Below, piece after piece: positions 31,685-42,457 of a DNA stretch of 64,000 nt. Numbering within the stretch: position 1 is the stretch's first letter; every line of letters starts with the position of its first letter. The notes beneath the pieces were generated by a model. That model worked only from the letters and a program-made list of their open reading frames with translations, was not told the DNA's origin and ran no database searches. The stretch is from Malachius bipustulatus (lineage: Eukaryota; Arthropoda; Insecta; Coleoptera; Melyridae): NCBI GenBank assembly GCA_910589415.1, contig OU342638.1:11014014-11078013 (forward strand), written 5' to 3'. The position numbers and the translations under genes are program-made.

Positions 31685-32788
31685 CAGGGTGTCCCAATAT
31701 TCCATGGAAATGGAGCAACCACAGATTACTGAGGTGAAAAAAGTCGCTCGGACCAAACTTATCTCTATACCAAAATGCTTTGTTTGTCTGTTAGAGGGCT
31801 TCAAAGTCTTTTAAAAATTTTAGTTTTTTTGAAATAGCTCAAAGTCGGCTGATTCCAATTCGATGAAATTTAGTAGGTAAATTTCTTATTAAAAGTACTA
31901 ATTTCTAATGTACATGATAATTTGACGGAAACCCGGGAAGGGGTGAAACTACCCCTACCCTCCATTAAAATCGATCGTAATTGTTGATAGGGTAGCAGGA
32001 ACACTGTTCATGTTTTTTTGTTTGAAAGATACATCGTTTTAGCCCATTTTTGGTCTCCTACAAAAATCTGTATCTTTCCGTGGTGCTATGTGATAAGATA
32101 AATTAGTCGATGGTACCTAATCAAAATGTTCGTTTTTTTTTCAGGTGTTTGCAAACAGTTTTTTTTCAAACGCAGTAAACAGTTTGCAAAACGACGAGGT
32201 TCCAAGAAAAGATTCCAATCATTTTTTTGCGCAAGATGGAACTTTCTAGGGTCCAAACCGGCGCCCACATCGAGCATCTTTTATGAGATTAGATCAAATA
32301 ATCACCTGACAATTGAAAATTTGATTTCAAAGTTAATGAATGAAATAAAAATTTAGTTATCATCGACTAATTTATTTTATCACATAGCACCTCGGAAAGA
32401 TACAGATTTTTGTAGAAGACCAAAAATGGGATAAAACGAAGTATCTATCAAACAGAAAAACAAAAACAGCGTGCCTGCTACTCTATCAACAATTACGATC
32501 GATTTTAGTGGAGGGTAGGGGTTGTTTTACCCCTTCCCGGGTTTCCGTCAAATTATCATGTACATCAGAAATTAGTACTTTCAATAAGACATTTACCTAC
32601 CAAATTTCATCGAATTTGAATCAGCCGACTTTGAGCTATTTCAAAAAAACTAAAATTTTCAAAAGACTTTGAAGCCCTCTAACGGACAAACGAAGCATTT
32701 TGGTATAGAGATAAGTTTGGTCCGAGCGATTTTTTTTACCTCAGTAATCTGTGGTTGCTCCATGTCCATGGAATATTGGGACACCCTG
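31685..32788. mobile_element. 1.1-kb foldback MITE
   Basis: Flanked by TA, ends CAGGGTGTCCCAATATTCCA...TGGAATATTGGGACACCCTG. Arms of about 440 bp surround a 210-bp unique centre (32150-32350) with no transposase. The arms are slightly diverged. Confidence 0.87.
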
Positions 32789-32993
32789 TATAGCCGACTT
32801 CGACGGTGAGAAGACGTTTATCGCCGTCGCAAAAACTGTAATAGTTGAAATAAATTGTTTCTAATAAGTACCTAATCATGATCTTAAAAGAAAATCCTCG
32901 GATTTCGTTACATCCCCGGTCACCAGGGGATGTAAAAGAAGAAAAAATCAAAGAAAATTCCTGCAACAAAACTACTTACAAATAAATGAAACT

Positions 32994-33270
32994 TTACCGC
33001 CCAGCGGCCCATATGGTCCGCCTTGCTCGGTGGGCCATCGCCGGAGTTGGAAGACGCAACAATCGCCCGGTATTCAGCTGGATCCGGTACTGTCTGCCTG
33101 GTCCCTGCTGGATGTGCTGTGGGACGAGCGCGAATCCGTATAGCTCTGGTTTTGGGCCCCAGGCTCGTGGCTCTGGCCTCTGTGCCGGTCGGTGTCCGGG
33201 CCCTCCATTCCGGTGGTGTGGCTGGTCAGGCTGGCGTTCGCTCGATGTTCGTGGTTCATCAGATAAACAT
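32994..33270 (-). CDS. Possible GC-rich exon of an unknown gene
   Basis: A GC-rich island in AT-rich DNA. On the minus strand an acceptor TTTTTTGTAG ends at 33271. From there one frame stays open to a TAA at 32994: SDEPRTSSERQPDQPHHRNG, then ELYGFALVPQHIQQGPGRQY. It is Pro/Arg/Gln-rich with no domain I know. Other frames are also fairly open because of composition. Confidence 0.3.
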
Positions 33271-33482
33271 CTACAAAAAATAATATGTTAAAAAATTCGA
33301 ATTTTTATTTGAATACCAAGAACATAATAATATATTAAAACAAATAGTGACAACATAAAACAACACTCTAATCAAGCCACAGAAAAATTCCTCACTTCCT
33401 TTGATAACATCTACAAACAATAACTAAATTACATTTTCTATTTGAATATGAAAATAACAAAGACATTTTATAACTAAAACAA

Positions 33483-33990
33483 ATACTGATACAGGGTGAA
33501 TTATAAAAAACGCCCCAAGCGATAACTCCGTTAATTTTGAAGATATGACAAAACTTTTTTATAGTTTATCATCATCTATATGTTGAGATAAACGCTCGAT
33601 CAACACAACTTCCTGTTTAACCGGAAGTAACATCAACTTCGGGTTTTTGAATAGAACACCCTGTAAAACTTTATATTTTTTAAATGTCTGAAGAAATCTA
33701 ATACAGGTGGTTTTCACCACTGGAATTTAGATTGAGCGGTTTATGAGTTGTTATAAACAAGTGAAGATGAAAAATCTGATAATTTTCATCACCCTGTATT
33801 AAAATTTAAACCACATAATAGGATACTATATGAAAAGTTAAGATAGGGACATGTAAACCATTTTTAGATATCTTGAGCCGTTCTAGTTCTAGGCTGCTTT
33901 TAAGTTGAAAATTTTCGATCTTCACTTGTTTATAACTCATAAACCGCTCAATCTAAATTCCAATGGTGAAAACCACCTGTATTCGATTTA
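33483..33990. repeat. Foldback remnants
   Basis: An inverted pair, AATACAGGTGGTTTTCACCA (about 33700) and TGGTGAAAACCACCTGTATT (about 33964), encloses arms with CAAGTGAAGAT/ATCTTCACTTG. An outer TACAGGGTGAATTATAAAA at 33491 has ACACCCTGTAAAA at 33656 as a partial partner. It appears to be two overlapping MITE families. Confidence 0.65.
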
Positions 33991-34440
33991 ATAAGAGTTC
34001 TCAAAAGTTTTATAGCAAGAAGAAAGTTTTTCGCCATTTTAAGATGCAATCAGATGATGTCCATAACCCACACGTTAGTATTGCGTCGTTTCTTAGATTC
34101 GTTTATTAGGGTGTGCTGGGTATAAGGCGACAATGGGTACGTTCACCTGACGTCAACTGTTGAGGTAGCGCTTGCATTCAGCCATACCGCTCACTTACAA
34201 CCGTTGCTAAACTGTTGAGTTTTTTTTATGAGCGTAAATATACACGATCAGCACAGTCAACGTGTATGTTGCGGACATGCGCAAAGTGGGAAGTAAAAAG
34301 TTGCAAGTAAGAATGCTCCTGATACAATCAGCGACAAAGAAATGATAATAATTATTTCTATGAACTTGAATCGTATCCAGAAACATGTCACATATCTCTC
34401 AATCTCAACAATGCTTTCAGACTATTTCCAACATGTTGCA
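33991..34440. other. Unassigned stretch before the R2-like element
   Basis: No gene supported; the 5' end of the R2-like element is not defined and may start in here. Confidence 0.35.
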
Positions 34441-34585
34441 AAAAAGAACTCTACATACCAAATGGAAGTGAGCAAGTCGGAGCAGTGGGCCTCGTCCTGA
34501 GAGAAGAACTTGCCTTAATCGAGACGCAGGTCAAGGGAGAGGCAAAAAAGCAAAGGCAAGCAAGCATGCCATTCTAGCGGCTGGG

Positions 34586-35392
34586 TTGCTGCTCAGGAAA
34601 CTACAGACTGGGAGAGCTGGGAAGAAGAAGCACAAACCAGTTTTCAAAAAAGTCAAGGAAAAGATCCAAAAGCTCAAGGGACACCTGGAGGCCGCAAGGA
34701 GACTACAAAGATCAACGCCTGGATCGACCATTCCCCCAGACCAAAAACCAGAAGCCATCAACACGAAGACACTCCGCATGAAGCCTTCACAGTACATCAG
34801 GACCACGCAGGACCGAATAGAACACCTGGACGTGGAACTGACCAGACAGAAGGACAGCCATCAGAACACCAGGGACAGACCAATATTCCAGAGAGACCCA
34901 TCCAAAATGATAACAACAACCAAGCCAAGAAGCGAACTAGATCCCAAAAAAGCTGGCGATTATTACAGAAACCTGTTGTACGCCCCTGTACCCGAGGTCG
35001 AATCCCCATGGGTGGGGGAGTGGATCAAAAAGATTACAGAGTCCGTAAAGCCAGCTAAAGACTACGGCCGAGAAACGATCGAAGCCGAAATGGAAAGGGC
35101 GCTCAAAACAACGGGTCCATGGAAAGCTCCGGGATCAGACCGCATCCCCTCATATTTCTATAAACACATACCAGCAGCAAGAAAATACCTGCTTAACTTC
35201 ATCACCAGAGCAATAGGAGGACAATACCATCTAACAAAAGAAGACGTAGAGGTCAACCTAATTCCCATCCACAAGAGTGGAAACAAAGAAGACTCATCCA
35301 ATTATAGACCAATAGCTCCCCTAAACACCGAATACAAAATACTGACTAAGGTTTTGCACGAACTCATTGTCGAAGCTCTGCCACAGAAACTA
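34586..35392 (+). pseudogene. R2-like ORF: N-terminal region and RT fingers
   Basis: The frame is open further upstream, so the start is not fixed. A long Lys/Arg-rich N-terminal region is followed by TTGPWKAPGSDRIPSYFYKH, EVNLIPIHKSGN, SNYRPIAPLNTEYKILTKVL and VEALPQKL, which are RT motifs 0 to 2. It then enters the ADSAADS repeat at 35393. Confidence 0.7.
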
Positions 35393-36161
35393 GCCGACTC
35401 GGCCGCCGACTCAAGCAAACACACGAGTCGTCGCATAATCAACGCGCGAAACTCAGTCAGTCGTGTATTGCCAGATTACGAGTATTATTAAAACAGAAGA
35501 GTGTGAATTGATTGAAATAACGATCTATGAGTGCTCAGAGGGAAATTTTTGTAATATCATTAAAAGCGGACCGAGTACATTTACAAATAACTTCATTATA
35601 GTAAAATAGAGTTTATCTTTTTTAGTATAAATATGTCTAAAAATATGATTTCATTTATTCAAGTTTAAACAGTTTAATAATTATTATTATTAGGTACCTA
35701 TTTTGAATGCAAATATCTCAGTTTCGATTTTTATTTTGTGGGAATAATCATCACCCTTCATGTCCCAAATGGGTGGTCTTGCTTGGATTTTTTTATAAGT
35801 CTTCCCACATCTAAATTATTTACTAGAGTCATGTTTAGATTTAGTACCTAAAATACTAAAAATACACATTTTCGTCCGCCCACCCAAGCTCAGTAAAAAT
35901 AATAAGATATACCTAATAATTAAGTAAAATAATAAATTGCACAACCATGCATGGTGCTCGCATCCAAAAAACCGCTTCTCGTGTGTGCACTTTCATATAA
36001 AAACCAAAGCCCAGGGTACGCTTGAAACTATAAAAACGCGCGCGGCGCATCGTCTGGATGACTAGACGATCGGCACGCTTGTTGCGTAGCTTCGCGTGTT
36101 CACTCCGTATAGTTATGAAGAAACGATGTGCCGAGTCGGCTGCCGACTCGGCCGCCGACTC
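35393..36161. other. Foreign segment bounded by a 20-bp direct repeat
   Basis: GCCGACTCGGCCGCCGACTC is present at 35393-35412 and again at 36142-36161, reading ADSAADS in frame both times. Near-inverted words ACACACGAG (35422) and CTCGTGTGT (36173) lie close to the ends. The interior is non-coding and AT-rich, with CATATAAAAACC near 35995. It sits where RT motif A should be. A composite insertion or a recombination product is possible. Confidence 0.6.
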
Positions 36162-37530
36162 GGCGAAAACCGCCTCGTGTGTCTTTACTCTAAGTCACCA
36201 GAAGCTGAAACAATTGATAGGAGCCTTGCCCATCCCATCGACGTTCGTGAGAATGCTCAGAGGTGCAATAGGACATTGGAACCTCAACATCCTAGGGTCA
36301 AAAGAAAATGTCCAAGTAAGACGAGGAGTGTACCAGGGAGACTCGTTGAGCCCGTTCCTTTTAATTGTGGCCACAGCAGGGATGATAGACGCCATTAATA
36401 AAGATGCCAAATTAAACAAATTCTCCCAAGGCAGACATAATATAATAATTGCATACATGGACGACATCAAATGCCACGCTCCCAATAGGAAAACATTAGA
36501 GAGGATTTCGTTCATAATTCAAGAGTTCTCTAGACAATTGGGACAATTGGGATATTTTTATGAATTAATTGGGACTCCGGCTGAACGAGGAGAAATGTGG
36601 CTACTACAACACGGAGCAGGAAGAAGAAATCGGCGACGACTGGATACCCCCTGCAGTCTGAAGTGGCTACAAATATCTAAGCATCGTTCAGCTGGACAAA
36701 GATGTCAAGGAAAACTATGACATCCTTAGAGAAAAATTAATTGGGAGAACAAAGGCATATTAAAGTCCCGCCTCACCACAAACCAGAAGGCACAAGTTTT
36801 CAACTGGTCTGTCATCCCAGCAGCCACATACGTCCTTGGCTGCATTCAACCGGCCAAGCAAAAATTCCGGGGCACCCTCGTTAAAGTCCGAGAACTTGAC
36901 CTCGAAATAAGGAAAATCGTGATCGAAGAAAAGATCAAAACGAGGCCCATGTCCAATCAGCGCGTCTACTCCCACAAGAACTGCGAGGATTGGGGTTCCG
37001 TAGCATCGAGGTCGAAACAGAAGTCCAAATAGTGCGAAAATACACATATACGTTATGGCCCACCCTGAACTAGATTACGCGAGGGAATGCTACGAGAAAC
37101 TAACAAAAGCCGGAATCAGAAACTCCAATCACAGAATTTGAACAAGTCAGGTCCAGATACAACCTGCCAGACCTACCACCAACTGACCACAACACACCGA
37201 GGGACCTCATAAAAATTATCAAAACCAGAGACGTGGAGTGGAGAAAGAAAGAATGGGCGAAAGCCATGGCCTACCCCAAGCTAATCATCCAACATGAGGA
37301 CATCATCAGCTTCCCAGCAACAAGAAACATATTTATGAACCCTACGAAGTTCTCACTGATCAACGCAGCAGCCGAAGAACAACTTTACCAGTTGAGAGCC
37401 GATTTAACCCCAGCAGACAACACCTGCCGGAGAGGATGTGCAGCAGCAGAGACCGACTACCACGTAGCCACATCATACGGACCAACCAATTACAACAACA
37501 GACATGACCAGGTCGTATACTGACTGCTGC
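36162..37530 (+). pseudogene. R2-like ORF: RT palm (YMDD), thumb and C-terminal Cys/His motif
   Basis: SHQKLKQLIGALPIPSTFVR is followed by RRGVYQGDSLSPFLLIVATA (motif B) and IIIAYMDDIKCHAPNRKTLE (motif C, YMDD at 36454-36465). After 36560 the frame shifts. Scattered coding continues to CRRGCAAAETDYHVATSYGP and NRHDQVV, similar to the Cys/His segment before the restriction-like endonuclease of R2-group elements. The endonuclease itself is truncated. Confidence 0.68.
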
Positions 37531-37599
37531 GACTCCTCCTAGACATCACTGGAGCTCCAGAAGACATGCGACAACATCTGCAGTTCGGCAAGACGGTCC

Positions 37600-38363
37600 T
37601 GAATGTCCTGAATAATATTGAACGTCTCCCACTCTTTTTCTATTGTGCAAAATAGTAGCCACCAGTACCGTTTCCACACGAGAATTCTATATGAGCCAAT
37701 ATCTTTTTTATTTTTCAAAAGTATTTTATAGGCTTCTTCAGCTTTATCATCGGTTAATCTTGCTAACTTAATTATGTCTTCGGTTATTGGCAACAGCTTT
37801 GGTTTCATCGCCGACTTCTCATTCAAGTCCTTTAGTGCCAAACTTCCAATTTCAGTAGCCCACTGTGTATTTACTAAGATCTTAAATCTTTCAAGTTCAG
37901 TCAGTGTTTTATCAACATCTTGGTAAAAATACGGAATTTTTCTTCTTAGAATTGGCTTCATTGCCAAATCAGATAAGTTAATGAGAGTGGTTCTAAAATG
38001 TTAGGCCAATGATACTGCTCCAAAATTTCTCTTGGAAATATCATACCTAGAGAGGGACTTTACAGCCTCAATAGTATTGTCGAAATTTTCAGGTTTTAAA
38101 ACTGACAGAAGACTATCATAAGGCTCAATTTTTTTCATCTCAATAAAAAATTTGGCACATTCACGAAGTTTGTTAGAAATATGATAAAAAATTTTTTTTT
38201 TCTGCGACGGGCTAAAAGTGCGCCCTTTTTTCCCCGTTAACAGGTAGAAAAATGCCTCATTATTATGAGCTGCATCATATCGGGGAAATAAATGAATTAG
38301 CAGGGAAATAAATGAGTACTTATTTCCCCGAAATGGCGGCTTAGGTATAGCTACTATTAACAC
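37600..38363 (-). pseudogene. Unrecognised repeated gene with an RKRVGDVQY motif, truncated
   Basis: Minus strand from 38363: LLTGKKGRTFSPSQKKKIFY, LRECAKFFIEMKKIEPYDSL, a TAA at 38001-38003, then in the same frame KDLNEKSAMKPKLLPITEDI and KILLKNKKDIGSYRILV. One base out near 37650 is ILHNRKRVGDVQYYS. The R-K/R-R-V/I-GD-x-Q-Y block near the end is known to me from repeated genes of insects and cnidarians, resembling the core of tyrosine-recombinase-like proteins. It is cut off at 37600 by the R2-like fragment. Confidence 0.5.
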
Positions 38364-38699
38364 TCAGATATCATTAAATTTATATCAAATATACGTAAAG
38401 GAAAGTTACCTTATTATCCAAATGGCAATTATTAAGGGAATTTTCATAACACTATCCATATTAATAAATTCACTCATTGAGACCTTACAAGAATCTTTGC
38501 AGAACTATCTAAAATTTTATTTAAATTATGACGTTTATCGAATTAAATCGTTTCGTTACCAGGCAACGTCGATTACTACAAAAGTCTACCAGTTTGAAAA
38601 TTTAAATACAACATAAATCATTTTTCCGACATAATTTTCAGTTATCTAACTACGTTTTTCGACATTCTAACACTGATATTTCTTCTCGCAGAAAAAAAT
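38364..38699. other. Unassigned AT-rich stretch
   Basis: No gene supported. GGGAAATAAATGA is repeated nearby at 38280-38310. Confidence 0.4.
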
Positions 38700-38826
38700 T
38701 GTATATTACACACGAGAAAAAGTGCGATTTTAGCTCTCGATGTGTTTGTCCCCTCCGCTAAACGCGTCGGGGACGAAATCACATCTCGAGCTAAAATCTA
38801 TCACTTTTTTCTCTTGTATAATAAAT
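38700..38826. repeat. Short palindromic MITE
   Basis: Inverted halves: TTACACACGAGAAAAAGTG...TTTTAGCTCTCGATGTG against CACATCTCGAGCTAAAA...CACTTTTTTCTCTTGTA, with a GC-rich loop around 38755-38775. Confidence 0.7.
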
Positions 38827-38829
38827 AAC

Positions 38830-38901
38830 TATTTTTGAGTAAATCCTCCCCATAAAAAATTATTAATATATCAAAATGAATTAGTATTTTTGTAACATGG
38901 G
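38830..38901 (+). pseudogene. LINE fragment left of the BEL element
   Basis: Ends with codons reading YFCNMG, continued without loss at 55983 on the other side of the BEL element (KELANKI). Two stops just upstream show the LINE was already broken here. Confidence 0.5.
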
Positions 38902-39310
38902 TGTTGGGGACTGGATATCTTTTATTTTAAATTTAATTATTTTCGCGCAAAAACGCATATTGCTGTGTGCACAAACCCGCCCCACTCCCTGGTCAAGCAA
39001 TACAAGAAGATACGCGGGCGAGTGAAGAGAAACGACCAGAAACCGGTGATACGGCCCATTCAGGCTCCATTCTGAACAAGTTGTTTAATTAAAGTGCTTT
39101 TCTCGAAAATTTGTGAGATTAGTGATCCTGCTTCCCGAAAACAATCGAACAACCTTTGAGAGCTCTCAACGACGGGACCAACAACGGCAAAAGGTGAGTG
39201 CCTCTTCAATGTGCGTTCGTTTTTAGGTATACAGCATAATTTAACACAATTTTACAATTTTTCAAATTAAATCAAATACAGTCCACTATAACCAACGTTT
39301 GTAGACAACA
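38902..39310 (+). repeat. BEL 5' LTR
   Basis: TGTTGGGGACTGG...GTAGACAACA, the TG...CA type. It includes a strong donor AAAGGTGAGT near 39190. It matches 55569-55977. Confidence 0.95.
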
Positions 39311-39884
39311 TTTTTGGTCCATCGACCCGAGATTGGCACTAGCATTTTCATATTAAATCAATTTTTACAAATTAAAGAAAATTCAAAAGATTTGTGCCAT
39401 CTTTACTTTAGTCTTCATAATTTTATTTTATTTTATTGAGTTATTATCAATTAGTCTGTCTTCGACTTATCAGTCAGTCTTGTAGTGGAGAACGATCCAG
39501 TGCGCAATAATCTCCTACCACCACCCAACATAGACGTATGCCCGTGGGGGGGATCACCAGGACAGTGTAAAATCTGAAATTATTCAAAATCAACTGCTTG
39601 ACCGCTCGTCTGCTAGCGCATTCAATTATCACAGTTTATTAACTAAATAATATTTCTAAAATAATAAGAATCTTGTTTAGGTACATTTAGGTATACCTAC
39701 CTACCTACTACTTTACAGTGTTTATTTCTCGAATCTTTATCATTTTTAAAGCCTTGAACAGGTAGCTATACGAAACGATAAGCAAGTTATAGTAGGTACC
39801 TAATTAATTTATTTATTACAGTTATTATAACATTTTATTCCTTTAATTTTTATCTCTCTCAAAAATCATTTAGCAGGTACGAAT
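39311..39884 (+). other. BEL primer site and leader
   Basis: TTTTTGGTCCATCGACCCGA follows the LTR at once, in the position of the primer binding site. I do not assign the tRNA. The rest is an AT-rich leader to the gag ATG at 39885. Confidence 0.6.
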
Positions 39885-40716
39885 ATGCCTAATCCTAATG
39901 AGGAGACAATTGCCAAGCTTGCGCTTAAACGCAAGATACCATTAACTAGATTAAAAGAAATTTACGAATACAGTGTAAATCAAACAGCTGATGAATTTTA
40001 CAAACATAATTTTTTAGCTAGAGCTGGTTTTGTCGACGTAATTTATGATGAATTTCAAGCCCTTCATAACGAAATTATTTCTTTAGTCGAAAATGACCTT
40101 GAATTTACAAATCAAGACAAAGCTAGGGCCGCTGCCGATAAATATGTTTACGCTATAAAATCTAAAAAATATGAAATGTCATTGGATACAGTAGTATCGA
40201 CGGGAACTGTGAATGATCCTAATAGGTCGTCCGTTTCTGGAGTTAAACTTCCAAAAATTAACATACCAACATTCGACGGTAACATAAAACTATGGCCAGC
40301 ATTTTTCGACTTGTACAACAGCCTTATTCATGAGAACAAAAGCCTAGCAAATGTACAAAAATTTCATTACCTTATGACGTCCTTAAAAGACGATCCTTTT
40401 AATTTGATAAAAGCCATTCCTATGACGGAAGATAATTATAAAATTGCATATGACGCACTAGTGACTAGATATCAAAACAAGCGTTTTTTAGCCACTACTT
40501 ATTTTAACGAGATATACACTGCTCCACCTCTTCAAAGATCTTCATCGAAAGATCTTCGTCATTTATTGGACATATTTTCAGAAAATCTGGCCGCGCTAAA
40601 AGTCTTGAAATTCAATACAGAGTCGTGGGATTTTTTAGTTTTTAATATGTTATTGCAGAAGTTAGATCACAAAACTCGCACCGAGTTTGAAATTGAAAAT
40701 AGCACCACAGAGATGC
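39885..40716 (+). CDS. gag-pol: BEL/Pao gag-pol, N-terminal (gag) part
   Basis: From ATG 39885: a helical Pao-type gag with the hallmark LPKINIPTFDGNIKLWPAFF, then FHYLMTSLKDDPFNLIKAIP and YDALVTRYQNKRFLATTYF, and further on FNTESWDFLVFNMLLQKLD. Coding runs to 40716, where the Gypsy LTR begins inside the codon series ending STTEM. It resumes after the second ATGC copy at 50987. It forms the particle and carries the polyprotein's downstream enzymes. Confidence 0.92.
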
Positions 40717-42336
40717 TGTAACGAAGTCCGGAAATCCGGCCTCCGTTTTTGTCTTAGTATCAGGGGTTGTGCCAGAGATTCCCAGTTATTTACGTTTTTC
40801 ATTGTCTTTTGTTATTTTTAAATTAATTAAATCAATCAAATCATGAAGCAAAGTCGAGTCCCGGTTAGTTTCCCAATATTTAAATTTATTATTAATATAC
40901 CTACCTACTTGGTTTTTTATACATAAGCCGTAAAAATAACATTTTTAAATCGTCGAATTCATACACCGAAGCTGAAGACTCCAATCGCCGAGGAGATAAC
41001 GCTACGCGATAACGGCCGCAATCGCAGGTAAATTGATTAATCCAAGAGAAAAACAATGTTTATCGCTAGCGTGGCTTCGATTCTTTTAGAAATTTAATAA
41101 AAATTTTTAGATTACGACCGCGGTAGGGATACGGGCATATAAGGCCGTGACGGAAAATAATCTCTCTCTCTGCTCTTCTGAATTCCGTTCAACTTAGTAC
41201 TGTCCCCGAAGTGTTTTGAAAATTGTTGATTCCGACCCGTTCCGGGAATAGTGACCGGTGTTAGTAATTGTGAGTACCTACGCAACCGTTTTAGCAAAGC
41301 CGCGACCGTCAACAGAGTTTTCCCGCAAAATAATAAGGTAGGTACCATCAAATATTGAGTCGAATTTAATCGTGCCCGGTTGTCGTGATTCCATTTATTC
41401 CCGTCCCTCACCGAGATTAGCGACGTACCCGATAGATTAGGCTCATTAGGTGCCAGCAACCCTGTCGTAGCGTAGAGAATTATTTGGCCCTTACTAGGAG
41501 TGCACTAGGCGGTGTGTGTACCTACGGACGCGTGATACCTGACTTTCCATGCGGTGTATGGCCCGGCGAGTCAGGGGTTAACGCCGAAGTAGTTACGCGG
41601 CCATATAGGGATTCACCCCGAGGCGTAGGTGTCTTTCCATGCGGTGTTAAGCCCGGCCGGATGCCGCACCTCAGGAGTGTCTCCGTGCGAAACTGTGTAT
41701 CTCTACAAAATTATCGTCTTCAGCAACTATTAGCAGGGTTACACCGCACCATACCTCTCGTTACATTTTTATCCCCGCGCACGGCCGAAATACTCCGCCG
41801 TCCGTCGTATTGTTAAATTTTTTTTGCGAACAAGAACCGTTGCCCGTACATTTTATTTTATTTAACCCGTATTATATTATTTTACCGACCAGTCGACTCG
41901 CTCAGATCGACCGCCGAACTTGCAATAAAATTAGTTTAATAAGGGGTACAAATAAAGCTTGTTTTCATTTATCTGTGAGTTTTATTTTGTGTGTGTATTG
42001 TTACCAATTACAACCGCCTTCTCGCCCACATCTTCGCTCCGTGAATTGCCCAGCGCTCGTGGCTCCGTGCCTAAAGACCACGTGGCCACGCACGATTTTA
42101 TTTTATTGATTTTTGCGTCCAACCAACCGACCCCTGGGCTAATTCCGTCTCCAGTGAGCTACCTTAGGGACAAGGGCACCACAACGGTGTCAATTGTGTG
42201 AACAAGTTCGACAGGGAATTCAGCGAGAGATTCCCCGGGGGAGTAAACCCTTCCAAAAATCTGGCGCCCGAGACATCCGAAGGTGAGTACCGTCAAACCA
42301 CGAAACCGGATCCTCAGAACGCGAACAATCGTCACA
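40717..42336 (+). repeat. 5' LTR of the kinase-bearing Gypsy
   Basis: Unusually long at 1.62 kb. TGTAACGAAGTCC...AATCGTCACA. A TATA-like CATATAAGG lies at 41136-41144. Two copies of CTTTCCATGCGGTGT (about 41541 and 41632) are 91 bp apart. A poly(A)-signal-like AATAAAGC is near 41950. The U5 end holds TGGCGCCCGAG (42262) and a strong donor AAG|GTGAGT. A 110-codon frame at 41484-41816 covers the duplicated words (FPCGVWPG/FPCGVKPG) but is not clearly a gene. Confidence 0.95.
42283..42288 (+). promoter_or_regulatory. Splice donor in U5
   Basis: CCGAAG|GTGAGTACC is a near-perfect donor, upstream of the primer site and gag. It would serve to make spliced mRNAs for the genes after pol. The copy in the 3' LTR is at 50929. 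Confidence 0.5.
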
Positions 42337-42343
42337 TAATTTT

Positions 42344-42362
42344 TGGCGCCCGAGCAGGGACC
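42344..42362 (+). promoter_or_regulatory. Primer binding site, Lys-type
   Basis: TGGCGCCCGAGCAGGGACC, seven bases after the LTR. It differs at one base from the tRNA-Lys3 site used by lentiviruses, TGGCGCCCGAACAGGGAC, so lysine tRNA is the likely primer. Confidence 0.8.
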
Positions 42363-42457
42363 TGATAGACGCTTCGTCACCGAACCGAATTTTTTTTTGC
42401 CGCCTCTTTCATCACCGAGCGTAGTCGTCCACCCTCCGTCCGTTTTGTTCAGCCAAC

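Larger units (their letters stand above)
34441..37598 (+). mobile_element. R2/NeSL-superclade LINE fragment with an internal replacement
   Basis: Two coding parts of one non-LTR RT surround a foreign 729-bp segment. RT fingers lie at 34586-35392; RT motifs B, C and thumb at 36180-36720; and a cysteine/histidine C-terminal motif at 37425-37520. The segment carrying RT motif A is missing. The 3' edge near 37598 cuts directly into the opposite-strand gene at 37600-38363. Many stops downstream of 36600 show decay. Confidence 0.72.

Noticed and set aside
41112..41459. 115-codon minus-strand frame in the kinase element's LTR (and its copy at 49757-50104)
   Set aside because: It only appears twice because the LTR does. 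It overlaps the TATA box and probable start region, and has no recognisable domain.
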